Positions 1-6,750 of a DNA stretch of 7,446 nt are shown piece by piece. Made by a program: the position numbers and the translations under genes. The notes beneath the pieces are model-generated. The model made no database searches, was not told the origin of the DNA, and saw only the letters and a program-made list of their open reading frames with translations. The stretch lies in NCBI GenBank assembly GCA_022712735.1, contig JAFLKA010000221.1, positions 1 through 7,446 of the forward strand, in the 5' to 3' direction. Every line of letters begins with the position of its first letter. The stretch's first letter is position 1. This DNA is from Marinosulfonomonas sp. (GTDB lineage Bacteria > Pseudomonadota > Alphaproteobacteria > Rhodobacterales > Rhodobacteraceae).

Positions 1-647
1 CTAAGGGTCGGCCGCCCCGTAGCATGCGCATATTCATCCAGTGTGTATCTTTGATTGGGGGCTTCAAGCACAGTATGCAATCGCCCTTTTTTGGGCTCGG
101 CAAAGGATCCGTATTCATTTAAGTAAGCCGAGGGGCAAAGGGCAAGAATGCGCTCCTCGGCGAAGGGCCAGCGGTGGGTGTTGCCCTCTTTTGGGTCGGA
201 TAGCCGAATGCAGAGGTCGGCATCCTTTGCCATGGCATACACATCATTTTCAAACATACGAAAATCGAGGCTCACAGCAGGGAAATTCATTCTGAAATTT
301 TGCATGCGTGGAATGAACCAGAAATTCACGGCCGCCGTAGACATCGAAATGGATACCTTTTCGTGGCTGTCTTGCTGCTTGCTTATCTCTCGCAATGTCT
401 CGTTTATCGCGTTAAATGATGTGGATGTCGTTCTAAACAGGCGCTCCCCGTTCTGGGTCAAATCAATCCAGCGACCGTGGCGCACAAACAGCGGATAACC
501 CAGATGGCTCTCTAGACTGTTGATGGAACGGCTAACTGCAGGTTGTGTCACATTTAGCTCGCGTGCAGCACTTGAGAAGCTGCCTAATCGAGCGACAACC
601 TCGAAGGTAAAGAGCGAATTTGTAGACGGTAATTTGCGACGGAGCAT
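1..647 (-). CDS. LysR-type transcriptional regulator (GcvA-like), C-terminus cut by window edge
   Basis: A DNA-binding regulator of the LysR family. Translating the minus strand from the ATG at 647-645 gives 215 residues before the window edge; family members are about 300, so roughly the last third is missing. Residues about 8-65 form the winged helix-turn-helix: a GSFSSAAREL helix, the recognition helix in NVTQPAVSRSINSLE, and the PLFVRHGR...LTQNG wing. From about residue 97 the periplasmic-binding-like effector domain begins, including FWFIPRMQNFR and the DADLCIRLSDP segment that resembles GcvA-type members. The start is supported by an AAGG ribosome site (plus-strand 654-657) six bases upstream and an in-frame stop just before it. 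It is divergent from the transporter operon, the classic LysR arrangement, so it probably controls that operon in response to the imported compound (inference). It uses more TTA, CTA, ATA and AGA codons than its neighbours seem to, judged by eye only. Confidence 0.93.
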   Translation of the reverse strand, partial: MLRRKLPSTNSLFTFEVVARLGSFSSAARELNVTQPAVSRSINSLESHLGYPLFVRHGRWIDLTQNGERLFRTTSTSFNAINETLREISKQQDSHEKVSISMSTAAVNFWFIPRMQNFRMNFPAVSLDFRMFENDVYAMAKDADLCIRLSDPKEGNTHRWPFAEERILALCPSAYLNEYGSFAEPKKGRLHTVLEAPNQRYTLDEYAHATGRPTL

Positions 648-661
648 GTTATGCCTTCAGA

Positions 662-676
662 TTATATAAGATATAA
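662..676. promoter_or_regulatory. Candidate LysR-type operator (T-N11-A dyad)
   Basis: A perfect inverted repeat with 6-base arms, TTATAT and ATATAA, separated by AAG. It contains T663-N11-A675 placed symmetrically about position 669, which fits the LysR-box consensus. It lies between the divergent regulator and transporter genes, where such a box is expected. The region is very AT-rich, so a dyad like this can arise by chance. Confidence 0.45.
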
Positions 677-683
677 CTATTAT

Positions 684-689
684 TATACT
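684..689 (+). promoter_or_regulatory. Candidate -10 element of the transporter operon
   Basis: TATACT matches the sigma-70 -10 consensus at five of six bases and would leave a leader of about 55 bases before the ATG at 751. The -35 position, about 16-18 bases upstream, has no good match and overlaps the LysR dyad at 662-676, as expected for a promoter needing an activator. Minus-strand TATAAT hexamers also occur at 666-661 and 687-682 and could serve the regulator gene, again without a clear -35. Low complexity makes all of these weak. Confidence 0.3.
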
Positions 690-750
690 TCCCTTTCCCT
701 CGCAAGCCTTACACTTTGAGGTAGCTATAGAAAACTAGGGAGCTTTAGCA

Positions 751-2380
751 ATGAGTGATTCAAAAAATAAACAAAGTGATATCAGCAGCTTATCCGTGAT
801 GGACCAGGAAACGGTCAAAGCTGGCTTGAGTCGGGGTGCGACACGTCGCCAGATGATGGGGTGGTTAATGGCCGGTGGCGCAACGATTGCAGCAGCCGGT
901 ACTATCGTTTCTTCGGCAACCAGCGCACTGGCTGCGACGCCTAAAAAGGGTGGTTTGATCAAATTTGCATCTGACCTTCACGGCCCGTCAGATACGCTTG
1001 ATCCTGGTCTGAACACATCCACAATCGATTATTCACGTAACCGCGCCCACTATAACGGTCTGGTCCAGTTCAATGATGACACATCGATGCGTCCCGAGCT
1101 GGCAGAGGAGTTCTCGGCAAACGCTGACAACACCGAATGGACGTTCAAGCTGCGCAAAGACGTGAAGTTCCACGATGGCAGCCCGATGACGGCTGACGAT
1201 GTGATGTATTCAATGAGCCGCCATTATGGCGAGGCATCTACATCGACCGCTAAAACACTGGTTGCCGATGTTGAGGAATGGGTCAAGGTTGATAACCTAC
1301 ACGGTTAAGGCTGTCATGTCCGGACCGAACGGTGACCTTCCTAAAATTCTGGGCACATCGCAGTTCAAAATCATCAAAGACGGCACATCGGATTTCCAAA
1401 ACCCTGTTGGCACCGGCCCTTTCACACTGAAAGAATTCCAGCCGGGTGTACGCTCGTTGCACGTTCGTAACGAGGATTACTGGCGTGAAGGTGCGAATGC
1501 CGATGAGCTGGAGATCACAGCCATCACCGATAAAGTGGCCCGCACCAGCGCGCTGATTTCCGGTGATATTGACCTGATGCAGGCGCTTGATCCAAAAGCG
1601 ATCCCGCAGATTGAAGCGGCAGACGGTGTTGGTATCTGGTCCGTTGCGTCGGGCGCTTATATGGCGATTGCCATGATGAGCAACTCGGCACCGGGCAATA
1701 ACCCCGATTTTGTTTTGGCGATGAAGTATATCCAGCGTCGCGAGAAAATCGTGCGTTCGATCCTGAAAGGCCAAGGCACTGTCGGGAACGACCAGCCGAT
1801 CAACGTGGCTTATGGCGCTGATTTCTGTGACGATCTGGCAATCCGCGAGCATGATCTGGACAAAGCCAAATTCCATCTGGAAAAATCAGGTGTGACCGAG
1901 GCGGAAATTCAGGTTGCAGAAGTTGCACCAGGCATGACCGACATTGTTCTGCTGATGCAACGTGAAGCACAGAAAATCGGCCTTAAACTGAACATCAACA
2001 AAGTGCCGAATGATGGCTACTGGGGTGCTGTTTGGATGAAAACGCCGATGAACGTGACCACATGGAACATGCGCCCAACGGCGAACGTGATGATGAATCT
2101 GGCGTTTGCGCCAGATGCACCATGGAACGACAGCCTGTGGGCGAATGATCGGATGGGCGAACTGCTGGTTCAGTCACGTGCGGCCACAGACGAGGCGCTG
2201 CGTCACGAGATGTATTGCGAAATGCAGACGCTGATCAGCAATGAAAGCGGCATGATCATTCCGGCACACCGGAACTATCTGGATGCGAAATCGGACAAGA
2301 TTGAGGGCATCGGTCGGATGCCTCTGGGCTCACTCGGTGGTTACGAGTGGCCAGAGTTTGCATGGCGCACAGACGTCTAG
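751..2380 (+). pseudogene. ABC transporter family 5 substrate-binding protein, interrupted by a +1 frameshift
   Basis: Extracytoplasmic binding protein of the peptide/opine/nickel type (SBP_bac_5, DppA/OppA-like), which delivers substrate to the permeases encoded downstream. The start at 751 has AGGGAG (737-742) eight bases upstream. Residues 1-61 look like a Tat signal: a long N-region, twin arginines R32-R33 in ATRRQMM, a hydrophobic stretch 37-60, and an ALA-A cleavage site. The mature part shows family hallmarks such as DTLDPG, YNGLVQF, ELAEEFS, WTFKLRKDVKFHDG and NPVGTGPFTL. The first frame stops at 1306-1308 after 185 codons. The rest of the domain continues without interruption in the next frame to the TAG at 2378-2380. 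Removing one C of the CC pair at 1296-1297 joins the halves as ...VKVDN-YTVKAVMSG... and gives 542 residues, a normal length. It is either a recently broken gene or a sequence error. All downstream transporter genes are intact, so error is quite possible. Confidence 0.85.
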
Positions 2381-2389
2381 GAATAGACG
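2374..2389 (+). other. Small hairpin with GGAA tetraloop spanning the stop codon
   Basis: CGTCTA and TAGACG form a 6-base perfect stem closing a GGAA loop, which fits the stable GNRA class. The TAG stop of the binding-protein gene (2378-2380) lies in the stem and loop. It sits just 5' of the larger stem-loop at 2401-2428, so the mRNA end of the binding-protein cistron would carry two hairpins in tandem. A role in protecting that cistron is inference. Confidence 0.4.
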
Positions 2390-2400
2390 CACAAAACATA

Positions 2401-2428
2401 TCGCTGGCCCGAAAATTTGGGCCAGCGA
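2401..2428 (+). other. Intercistronic stem-loop between binding protein and permease genes
   Basis: A perfect 10-base inverted repeat, TCGCTGGCCC and GGGCCAGCGA, closes an 8-base loop (GAAAATTT). It follows the binding-protein stop by 20 bases and precedes the permease start by about 70. No U-run follows the stem (AACACAAC), so it is not a standard intrinsic terminator. Stem-loops in this position in transporter operons commonly stabilise the upstream binding-protein message and lower downstream expression, so the protein is made in excess over the membrane parts. That role fits but is inferred here. Confidence 0.7.
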
Positions 2429-2497
2429 ACACAACTTGCCGATCTATCCAAAGAGCAAGACGAACCAAGAAAATAACGCTAAGGGGAGACAGCAATC

Positions 2498-3445
2498 ATG
2501 CAGCGCATGGTCATTCAACGCATTATTATCGGGATAATTACCCTCTGGGTAGTGTCGATAATGGTTTTTATCGGCACATCCATTCTACCGGGTGATGTGG
2601 CAGAAATCGTCCTCGGCCAAACCGCAACCCCTGAATCACTGGCCGCTTATCGCGCCGAACGCGGGTTGGACCAACCCTTGTATATGCAATACCTTTCCTG
2701 GCTTGCTGGCATGATGACAGGCGATCTGGGCACCTCCAAGGCCGGTGGTGCCTCAATCTCCAGCCTGATTAACGGGCGGTTCGGCAACACCATGTTCCTT
2801 GCGGGCATTGTCGCGATCATTGCGGTGCCGCTATCGGTTGCCCTTGGTTTGCTGGCAGCGATGTACCCCGGTACATGGATTGACCGGATGCTGACATTCG
2901 GCACCCTGAGCCTGATTTCGGTCCCCGAATTTTTCATCGCAACCTTTATGGTTCTGATCTTTGCGGTGAAACTGCACTGGCTACCGGCGATTGCACATAT
3001 CGCCCCCGAAGATGGCTTATGGGAAACGATGCGGGGGATGGCGATGCCGCTGATCACCCTGATCATTGTGGTGGCCGCGCAAATGATCAGGATGACGCGC
3101 GCCGGTATCCTGAATGTGATGAATTCGCCCTATATCGAAATGGCAATCCTGAAGGGCGTCAAACGACGCCGCATCATTTTGCGCCATGCGTTTTTCAACG
3201 CTATCGGGCCGATTGTGAACGTGATCGCGCTGAACCTTGCCTATCTGGTGTCCGGCGTGGTGATCGTTGAAACGATCTTTGCCTATCCGGGGCTTGCCAA
3301 ACTCATGATCGACGGGGTGCAAACCCGCGACCTGCCGCTGGTCCAAGCCTGCGCGATGATCTTTTGTGGCACATACGTAATCTTGATTATTATGGCTGAT
3401 GTGGCGGCGATCCTGTCGAACCCACGTTTGCGTAATCCGAAATAG
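2498..3445 (+). CDS. ABC transporter permease, DppB/OppB family
   Basis: Inner-membrane permease of a peptide-type ABC importer (BPD_transp_1), 315 residues, normal for DppB. The N-terminal helix (about 9-29) ends in the family signature ILPGD (29-33), and ERGLDQPLYMQYLSWL (54-69) is typical of the periplasmic loop. Further hydrophobic segments lie at about 98-121, 132-157, 183-197, 236-262 and 283-305. The EAA coupling loop that contacts the ATPase is E214-M-A-I-L-K-G220 followed by RRRIILRHAF. The C-terminus NPRLRNP resembles the usual DPRLR ending. The start at 2498 is supported by AAGGGGAG (2481-2488), nine bases upstream; the next ATG (2507) would cut into the first helix. It pairs with the permease that starts 13 bases after its stop. 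The substrate path cannot be deduced from the sequence. Confidence 0.95.
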   Translation: MQRMVIQRIIIGIITLWVVSIMVFIGTSILPGDVAEIVLGQTATPESLAAYRAERGLDQPLYMQYLSWLAGMMTGDLGTSKAGGASISSLINGRFGNTMFLAGIVAIIAVPLSVALGLLAAMYPGTWIDRMLTFGTLSLISVPEFFIATFMVLIFAVKLHWLPAIAHIAPEDGLWETMRGMAMPLITLIIVVAAQMIRMTRAGILNVMNSPYIEMAILKGVKRRRIILRHAFFNAIGPIVNVIALNLAYLVSGVVIVETIFAYPGLAKLMIDGVQTRDLPLVQACAMIFCGTYVILIIMADVAAILSNPRLRNPK

Positions 3446-3458
3446 GGGGGGCAGGAAC

Positions 3459-4370
3459 ATGACAGACGCAACTGCAAACACCGAAGAAAATTCGATCTAT
3501 GACGAACTGCCCGACGCCCCGCCGAAAAAGAAAATAACCCTGACGTGGGTTGGCAAACTGGGCGTGACCGTGGTGCTGTTCTGGCTGGTTATGGTTTTTA
3601 TCGGACCATACATCGCGCCGTTCCACGAGGCGGATATTATGGCCTATGACAGCTTTATGCCGATCCTGTCCACGACCGAGGGCGAAGGATTTCACCTGCT
3701 GGGAACCGATTATATCGAGCGCGATATATTCTCGCGTATCCTGTGGGGTGCCCGCACCACAATTGGCATCGCCTTTACCGCGACCCTGCTGGCCTATGTG
3801 GTCGGGGTGACGCTGGGCATTGCTGCTGCGGTTTCCGGTGGCTGGCTGGATGTGGGCCTAAGCCGGGCCAATGACGCGATCATTTCTCTGCCTTCCATCA
3901 TGTTGGGTCTGCTGGCTGTTAACGCATTTGGATCATCGATCCCGACGTTGATATTCACCGCTGGCGCGATTTACGCAGCATCGGTGTTTCGTATCGCGCG
4001 GGCGCTGGGCCAAGACATCATGGTGATGGATTTCGTCGAGGCCGCGCGTGCCCGTGGCGAAGGGCTGTGGTGGGTTATCACCCGCGAAGTTCTGCCAAAC
4101 GCCGCGATGCCGCTTGCCACCGATTTTGGCCTGCGGCTGGTATTTGTGGTGCTGTTCATCTCGTCCCTCAGCTTCTTGGGTCTGGGTATCCAGCCACCGA
4201 TGGCCGATTGGGGCAGCATGGTTCGCCAAAATCTGGACGGGTTGGGGTATGGTTCATACGCCGCTGTCTGGCCTGCGCTGGCAATTGCGACCTTCACCAT
4301 CTCGATCAACCTTATCGTCGATGATATCTCCGCATCATCCGGCGGTAGCCTTGCAAAGAAGATGATCTAA
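3459..4370 (+). CDS. ABC transporter permease, DppC/OppC family
   Basis: Second inner-membrane permease of the importer, 303 residues. A charged cytoplasmic tail (about 1-30) precedes helix 1 (31-50), followed by the HLLGTDYIERDIFSRILWGART signature (79-100) that marks DppC proteins. Later helices lie at about 102-124, 140-156, 161-180, 222-243 and 268-288. The EAA loop E194-AARARG200 with VITREVLPN (206-214) is canonical, as is the GLGIQPPMADWG loop (241-252). An in-frame ATG at 3399 exists but lies inside the previous gene. The start at 3459 is preferred because a purine-rich stretch (3444-3456) precedes it and the known N-terminal pattern begins there. The C-terminus (DDISASSGGSLAKKMI) lacks the common LRDxLDPRLR ending. 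Its TAA stop overlaps the next ATG by one base (TAATG), implying translational coupling. Confidence 0.94.
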   Translation: MTDATANTEENSIYDELPDAPPKKKITLTWVGKLGVTVVLFWLVMVFIGPYIAPFHEADIMAYDSFMPILSTTEGEGFHLLGTDYIERDIFSRILWGARTTIGIAFTATLLAYVVGVTLGIAAAVSGGWLDVGLSRANDAIISLPSIMLGLLAVNAFGSSIPTLIFTAGAIYAASVFRIARALGQDIMVMDFVEAARARGEGLWWVITREVLPNAAMPLATDFGLRLVFVVLFISSLSFLGLGIQPPMADWGSMVRQNLDGLGYGSYAAVWPALAIATFTISINLIVDDISASSGGSLAKKMI

Positions 4371-6262
4371 TGACCGAATTATTAGAAGTCAGAGACCTGA
4401 AAATCGAGGCGCCGCAAAAAGACGGGTCAGCCATTCCTATCGTCAAAGGCGTCAGTTTTAACGTGAAGGCAGGCGAGGTTGTCGCACTGATCGGGGAATC
4501 CGGATCGGGCAAAACCACCATATCGCTGGGAGCACTTGGCTACACCAAACCGGGGCTGGAGTTTTCAGGTGGCGAAATCTGTCTGCATGGCGACGATATC
4601 CTGTCGATGGAAGACAATGATTTGCGCAACTTGCGCGGTCAAAGGGTGGCCTACCTTGCCCAAAGTGCGGCGGCCACGTTCAACCCCGCGATCACCATTG
4701 GCGAGCAGGTCACTGAATCTGCCGTGCTGCACGGGGTGATGACACAGGCCGAGGCGACTGAACGTGCCACGGAACTGTATCATGCGCTGGAATTGCCGGA
4801 CCCTGAACTGCTGGGCAAGCGTTACCCGCATCAGGTTTCCGGTGGTCAGTTGCAACGCCTGATGGCGGCAATGGCGCTGGTTGGGCGGCCTGACCTGCTG
4901 GTTCTGGACGAGCCGACAACGGCGCTGGATGTGACCACCCAGATCGAGGTTTTGAAAGCCTTCAAGAAGGTGATCAAGGAAGAAGGATCAGCCGCGATTT
5001 ATGTAACGCACGATCTGGCAGTCGTGGCGCAAATCGCCGACCACATTGTGGTTCTGTATTCTGGCGAGGTGCAGGAACAAGGGTCGGTTGACCAGATCAT
5101 CAACAACCCGAAACACCCCTATACAAAGCGCCTGATGTCGGCTGCACATGCGGGGCCAAAACCCGGAATGGGTGACAAACTGTCTGGCGAGCATGACAAA
5201 GATGTGGCCAACATCGAAGTCAAAGACATGACCGCTGGCTATGGTGATATTGTTGACGGGAAACCGGCAATCACCGTGCTGCGAGACATTAATATGTCGG
5301 TCAAGAACGCGCATGTGGTCGGGGTAATTGGTGAATCCGGTTGTGGGAAATCCACGTTGGCACGGGTTATTGCTGGCTTGCTTCCGGCCGCCCAAGGCGA
5401 AGTCATCTTGGATGGCAATGTGCTGAAAGGCTCTTACAAACAGCGCAGCAAAAAAGACCTGCAAAAGGTTCAGTTTGTCTACCAGATGGCTGATACAGCG
5501 TTGAACCCCAAGCAGTTGATTGGTGAAATTCTGGGCCGTCCTGTCGAGATGTTCCAGAACCTGCGTGGCAAGGCCAAGCGCGAAAAGGTTGCCGAGCTGC
5601 TTCAAATGGTTGAATTACCACTCGAGTTTGAAAACCGCTATCCGGCGGAACTGTCGGGTGGGCAAAAGCAACGGGTCAATTTGGCGCGATCACTGGCCGC
5701 GCTACCCGAAATTATGCTGTGTGACGAGGTGACATCGGCGCTGGACAGCATCGTTGGATCGAACGTGGTGAAACTGCTGAAACGGTTGCGTGATCTGACC
5801 GGTGTGTCGTTCATGTTCATCACCCACGATTTGTCGACCGTTGCGGCCTTTGCCGATGAAATTGTCGTGCTATATGCGGGGCGTATTGTGGAGCAAGGAC
5901 CGGTAGACGAGGTTCTGACACCACCATTCCATCCCTACACCCGACTGCTGATCAGCTCGGTGCCGGAAATGCGTATTGGCTGGTTAGAAGAGACAATGAA
6001 GAAACGGGAAATGGCGGTCGGCATCGCGCGCGGTGTGGAAATTACCGCCGTTGGCTGCCCGTTCTACAACCGTTGTCCAATTGCGATTGACGGCACCTGC
6101 AATTTAAAGACACCGCCAACGCACGAGCCAACTGCAGGGCATATGATTTCTTGTCATCACACTGTCGAAGAAATTCTGGAAATTGAAAACTCGCCACAAC
6201 AGGTTTTACATGGCTTTGAAAAAGCTGCACCTGATGATGAAACATCCGCTACGGCGCACTAA
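4370..6262 (+). CDS. Fused dual ATPase of peptide-type ABC importer (DppD-DppF in one chain)
   Basis: Cytoplasmic energy-coupling protein of 630 residues with two complete nucleotide-binding domains, equal to DppD plus DppF. Domain 1 has Walker A GESGSGKT (42-49), Q-loop Q98, signature VSGGQ (156-160), Walker B LLVLDE (176-181), D-loop ALD (185-187) and H214. After a linker around 255-282, domain 2 has Walker A GESGCGKST (321-329), Q372, LSGGQ (428-432), Walker B IMLCDE (448-453), D-loop ALD (456-458) and H486. All catalytic residues are present in both halves. The C-terminal oligopeptide-transporter extension carries C563-x5-C569-x7-C577-x17-C595, the cysteine set known to hold an iron-sulfur cluster in DppD/DppF-type ATPases. 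The end of domain 1 has no such set. Domain 2 reads CDEVTSALD where LDEPTSALD is more usual. The start overlaps the preceding permease stop by one base. Confidence 0.96.
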   Translation: MTELLEVRDLKIEAPQKDGSAIPIVKGVSFNVKAGEVVALIGESGSGKTTISLGALGYTKPGLEFSGGEICLHGDDILSMEDNDLRNLRGQRVAYLAQSAAATFNPAITIGEQVTESAVLHGVMTQAEATERATELYHALELPDPELLGKRYPHQVSGGQLQRLMAAMALVGRPDLLVLDEPTTALDVTTQIEVLKAFKKVIKEEGSAAIYVTHDLAVVAQIADHIVVLYSGEVQEQGSVDQIINNPKHPYTKRLMSAAHAGPKPGMGDKLSGEHDKDVANIEVKDMTAGYGDIVDGKPAITVLRDINMSVKNAHVVGVIGESGCGKSTLARVIAGLLPAAQGEVILDGNVLKGSYKQRSKKDLQKVQFVYQMADTALNPKQLIGEILGRPVEMFQNLRGKAKREKVAELLQMVELPLEFENRYPAELSGGQKQRVNLARSLAALPEIMLCDEVTSALDSIVGSNVVKLLKRLRDLTGVSFMFITHDLSTVAAFADEIVVLYAGRIVEQGPVDEVLTPPFHPYTRLLISSVPEMRIGWLEETMKKREMAVGIARGVEITAVGCPFYNRCPIAIDGTCNLKTPPTHEPTAGHMISCHHTVEEILEIENSPQQVLHGFEKAAPDDETSATAH

Positions 6263-6282
6263 CGACATAGGGGTTACGTGCT

Positions 6283-6726
6283 ATGATTAAGAAAATTTTG
6301 ATTGCAGTAGATGGTTCCAAACATTCGCTAAGAAGCGTCGAAATGGGGTCGCAAATTGCCAAGGGTGTTGGGGCAAAAGTAATGCTGTTTCACGTTGTGA
6401 AGCCTTACCGTTTGCCTGACAGCCTAAAGAAGCTGGCCAAGGCCGAGCATATGGCGACAATTGATGCCGATTTGCTGATGCAGGGAGCGAAATACCTGTT
6501 GGCTGGCGCATTGGATGTGGCGCATGCGGCGGGCCTAAAGGATGTGGATATCCAGACCAAAGAAGGCCCGATTGCCCGCACGATTATTGACCGCGCAAAA
6601 TCTTTTAACGCGGACCTGATCGTCATCGGGTCGCGTGGCATGGGTGACATAGAGGGCATGTTGCGCGGCGGGGTTTCCCACCGTGTTGAAACGCTGGCCA
6701 AATGCCCGGTGCTGGTGGTGAAATAA
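6283..6726 (+). CDS. Universal stress protein, UspA family
   Basis: Single-domain cytoplasmic UspA-fold protein of 147 residues, the normal length. It begins KKILIAVDGSKHS with the conserved Asp10 of the nucleotide site. The C-terminal part carries DLIVIGSRGMGDIEGMLRGGVSHRV (111-135), the G-x2-G-x9-G nucleotide-binding motif (G116, G119, G129), and ends in CPVLVVK, typical of the family. The residue after the last glycine, usually Ser or Thr, is Gly130, though Ser132 is kept. AGGGG (6269-6273) lies nine bases before the ATG. The gene starts 20 bases after the ATPase stop and is probably cotranscribed. Members often accompany transporters in alphaproteobacteria, where they are thought to tune activity or signal energy state; a role with this importer is inference. 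Confidence 0.95.
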   Translation: MIKKILIAVDGSKHSLRSVEMGSQIAKGVGAKVMLFHVVKPYRLPDSLKKLAKAEHMATIDADLLMQGAKYLLAGALDVAHAAGLKDVDIQTKEGPIARTIIDRAKSFNADLIVIGSRGMGDIEGMLRGGVSHRVETLAKCPVLVVK

Positions 6727-6750
6727 GGCTTTCACAAAAGGGATAATTCC

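Noticed and set aside
41..498. Overlapping plus-strand open frames of 84 and 116 codons
   Set aside because: They mirror the LysR-type gene on the minus strand, which has a clear helix-turn-helix and a ribosome site. Their translations look like non-protein.
1288..1308. Programmed +1 frameshifting as an explanation for the split binding-protein gene
   Set aside because: There is no slippery run, no in-place stop or rare-codon shift site and no obvious stimulating structure. Binding proteins are not known to use such control, so a mutation or sequence error is simpler.
1283..1876. A 197-codon open frame on the minus strand
   Set aside because: It lies wholly antisense to the binding-protein gene and its translation has no recognisable domain. 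It is a by-product of codon bias in the real gene.
2401..2428. Intrinsic transcription terminator ending the binding-protein cistron
   Set aside because: The stem is strong but no run of T follows it, and the permease genes just downstream have no obvious promoter of their own.
3399..3458. Upstream ATG extending the second permease by 20 residues
   Set aside because: The added residues overlap the end of the first permease gene in another frame and are unlike the family. The ATG at 3459 has a purine-rich ribosome site.
4988..5605. A 205-codon open frame on the minus strand
   Set aside because: It is antisense to the fused ATPase, whose motifs are fully conserved on the plus strand. Its translation shows no family features.
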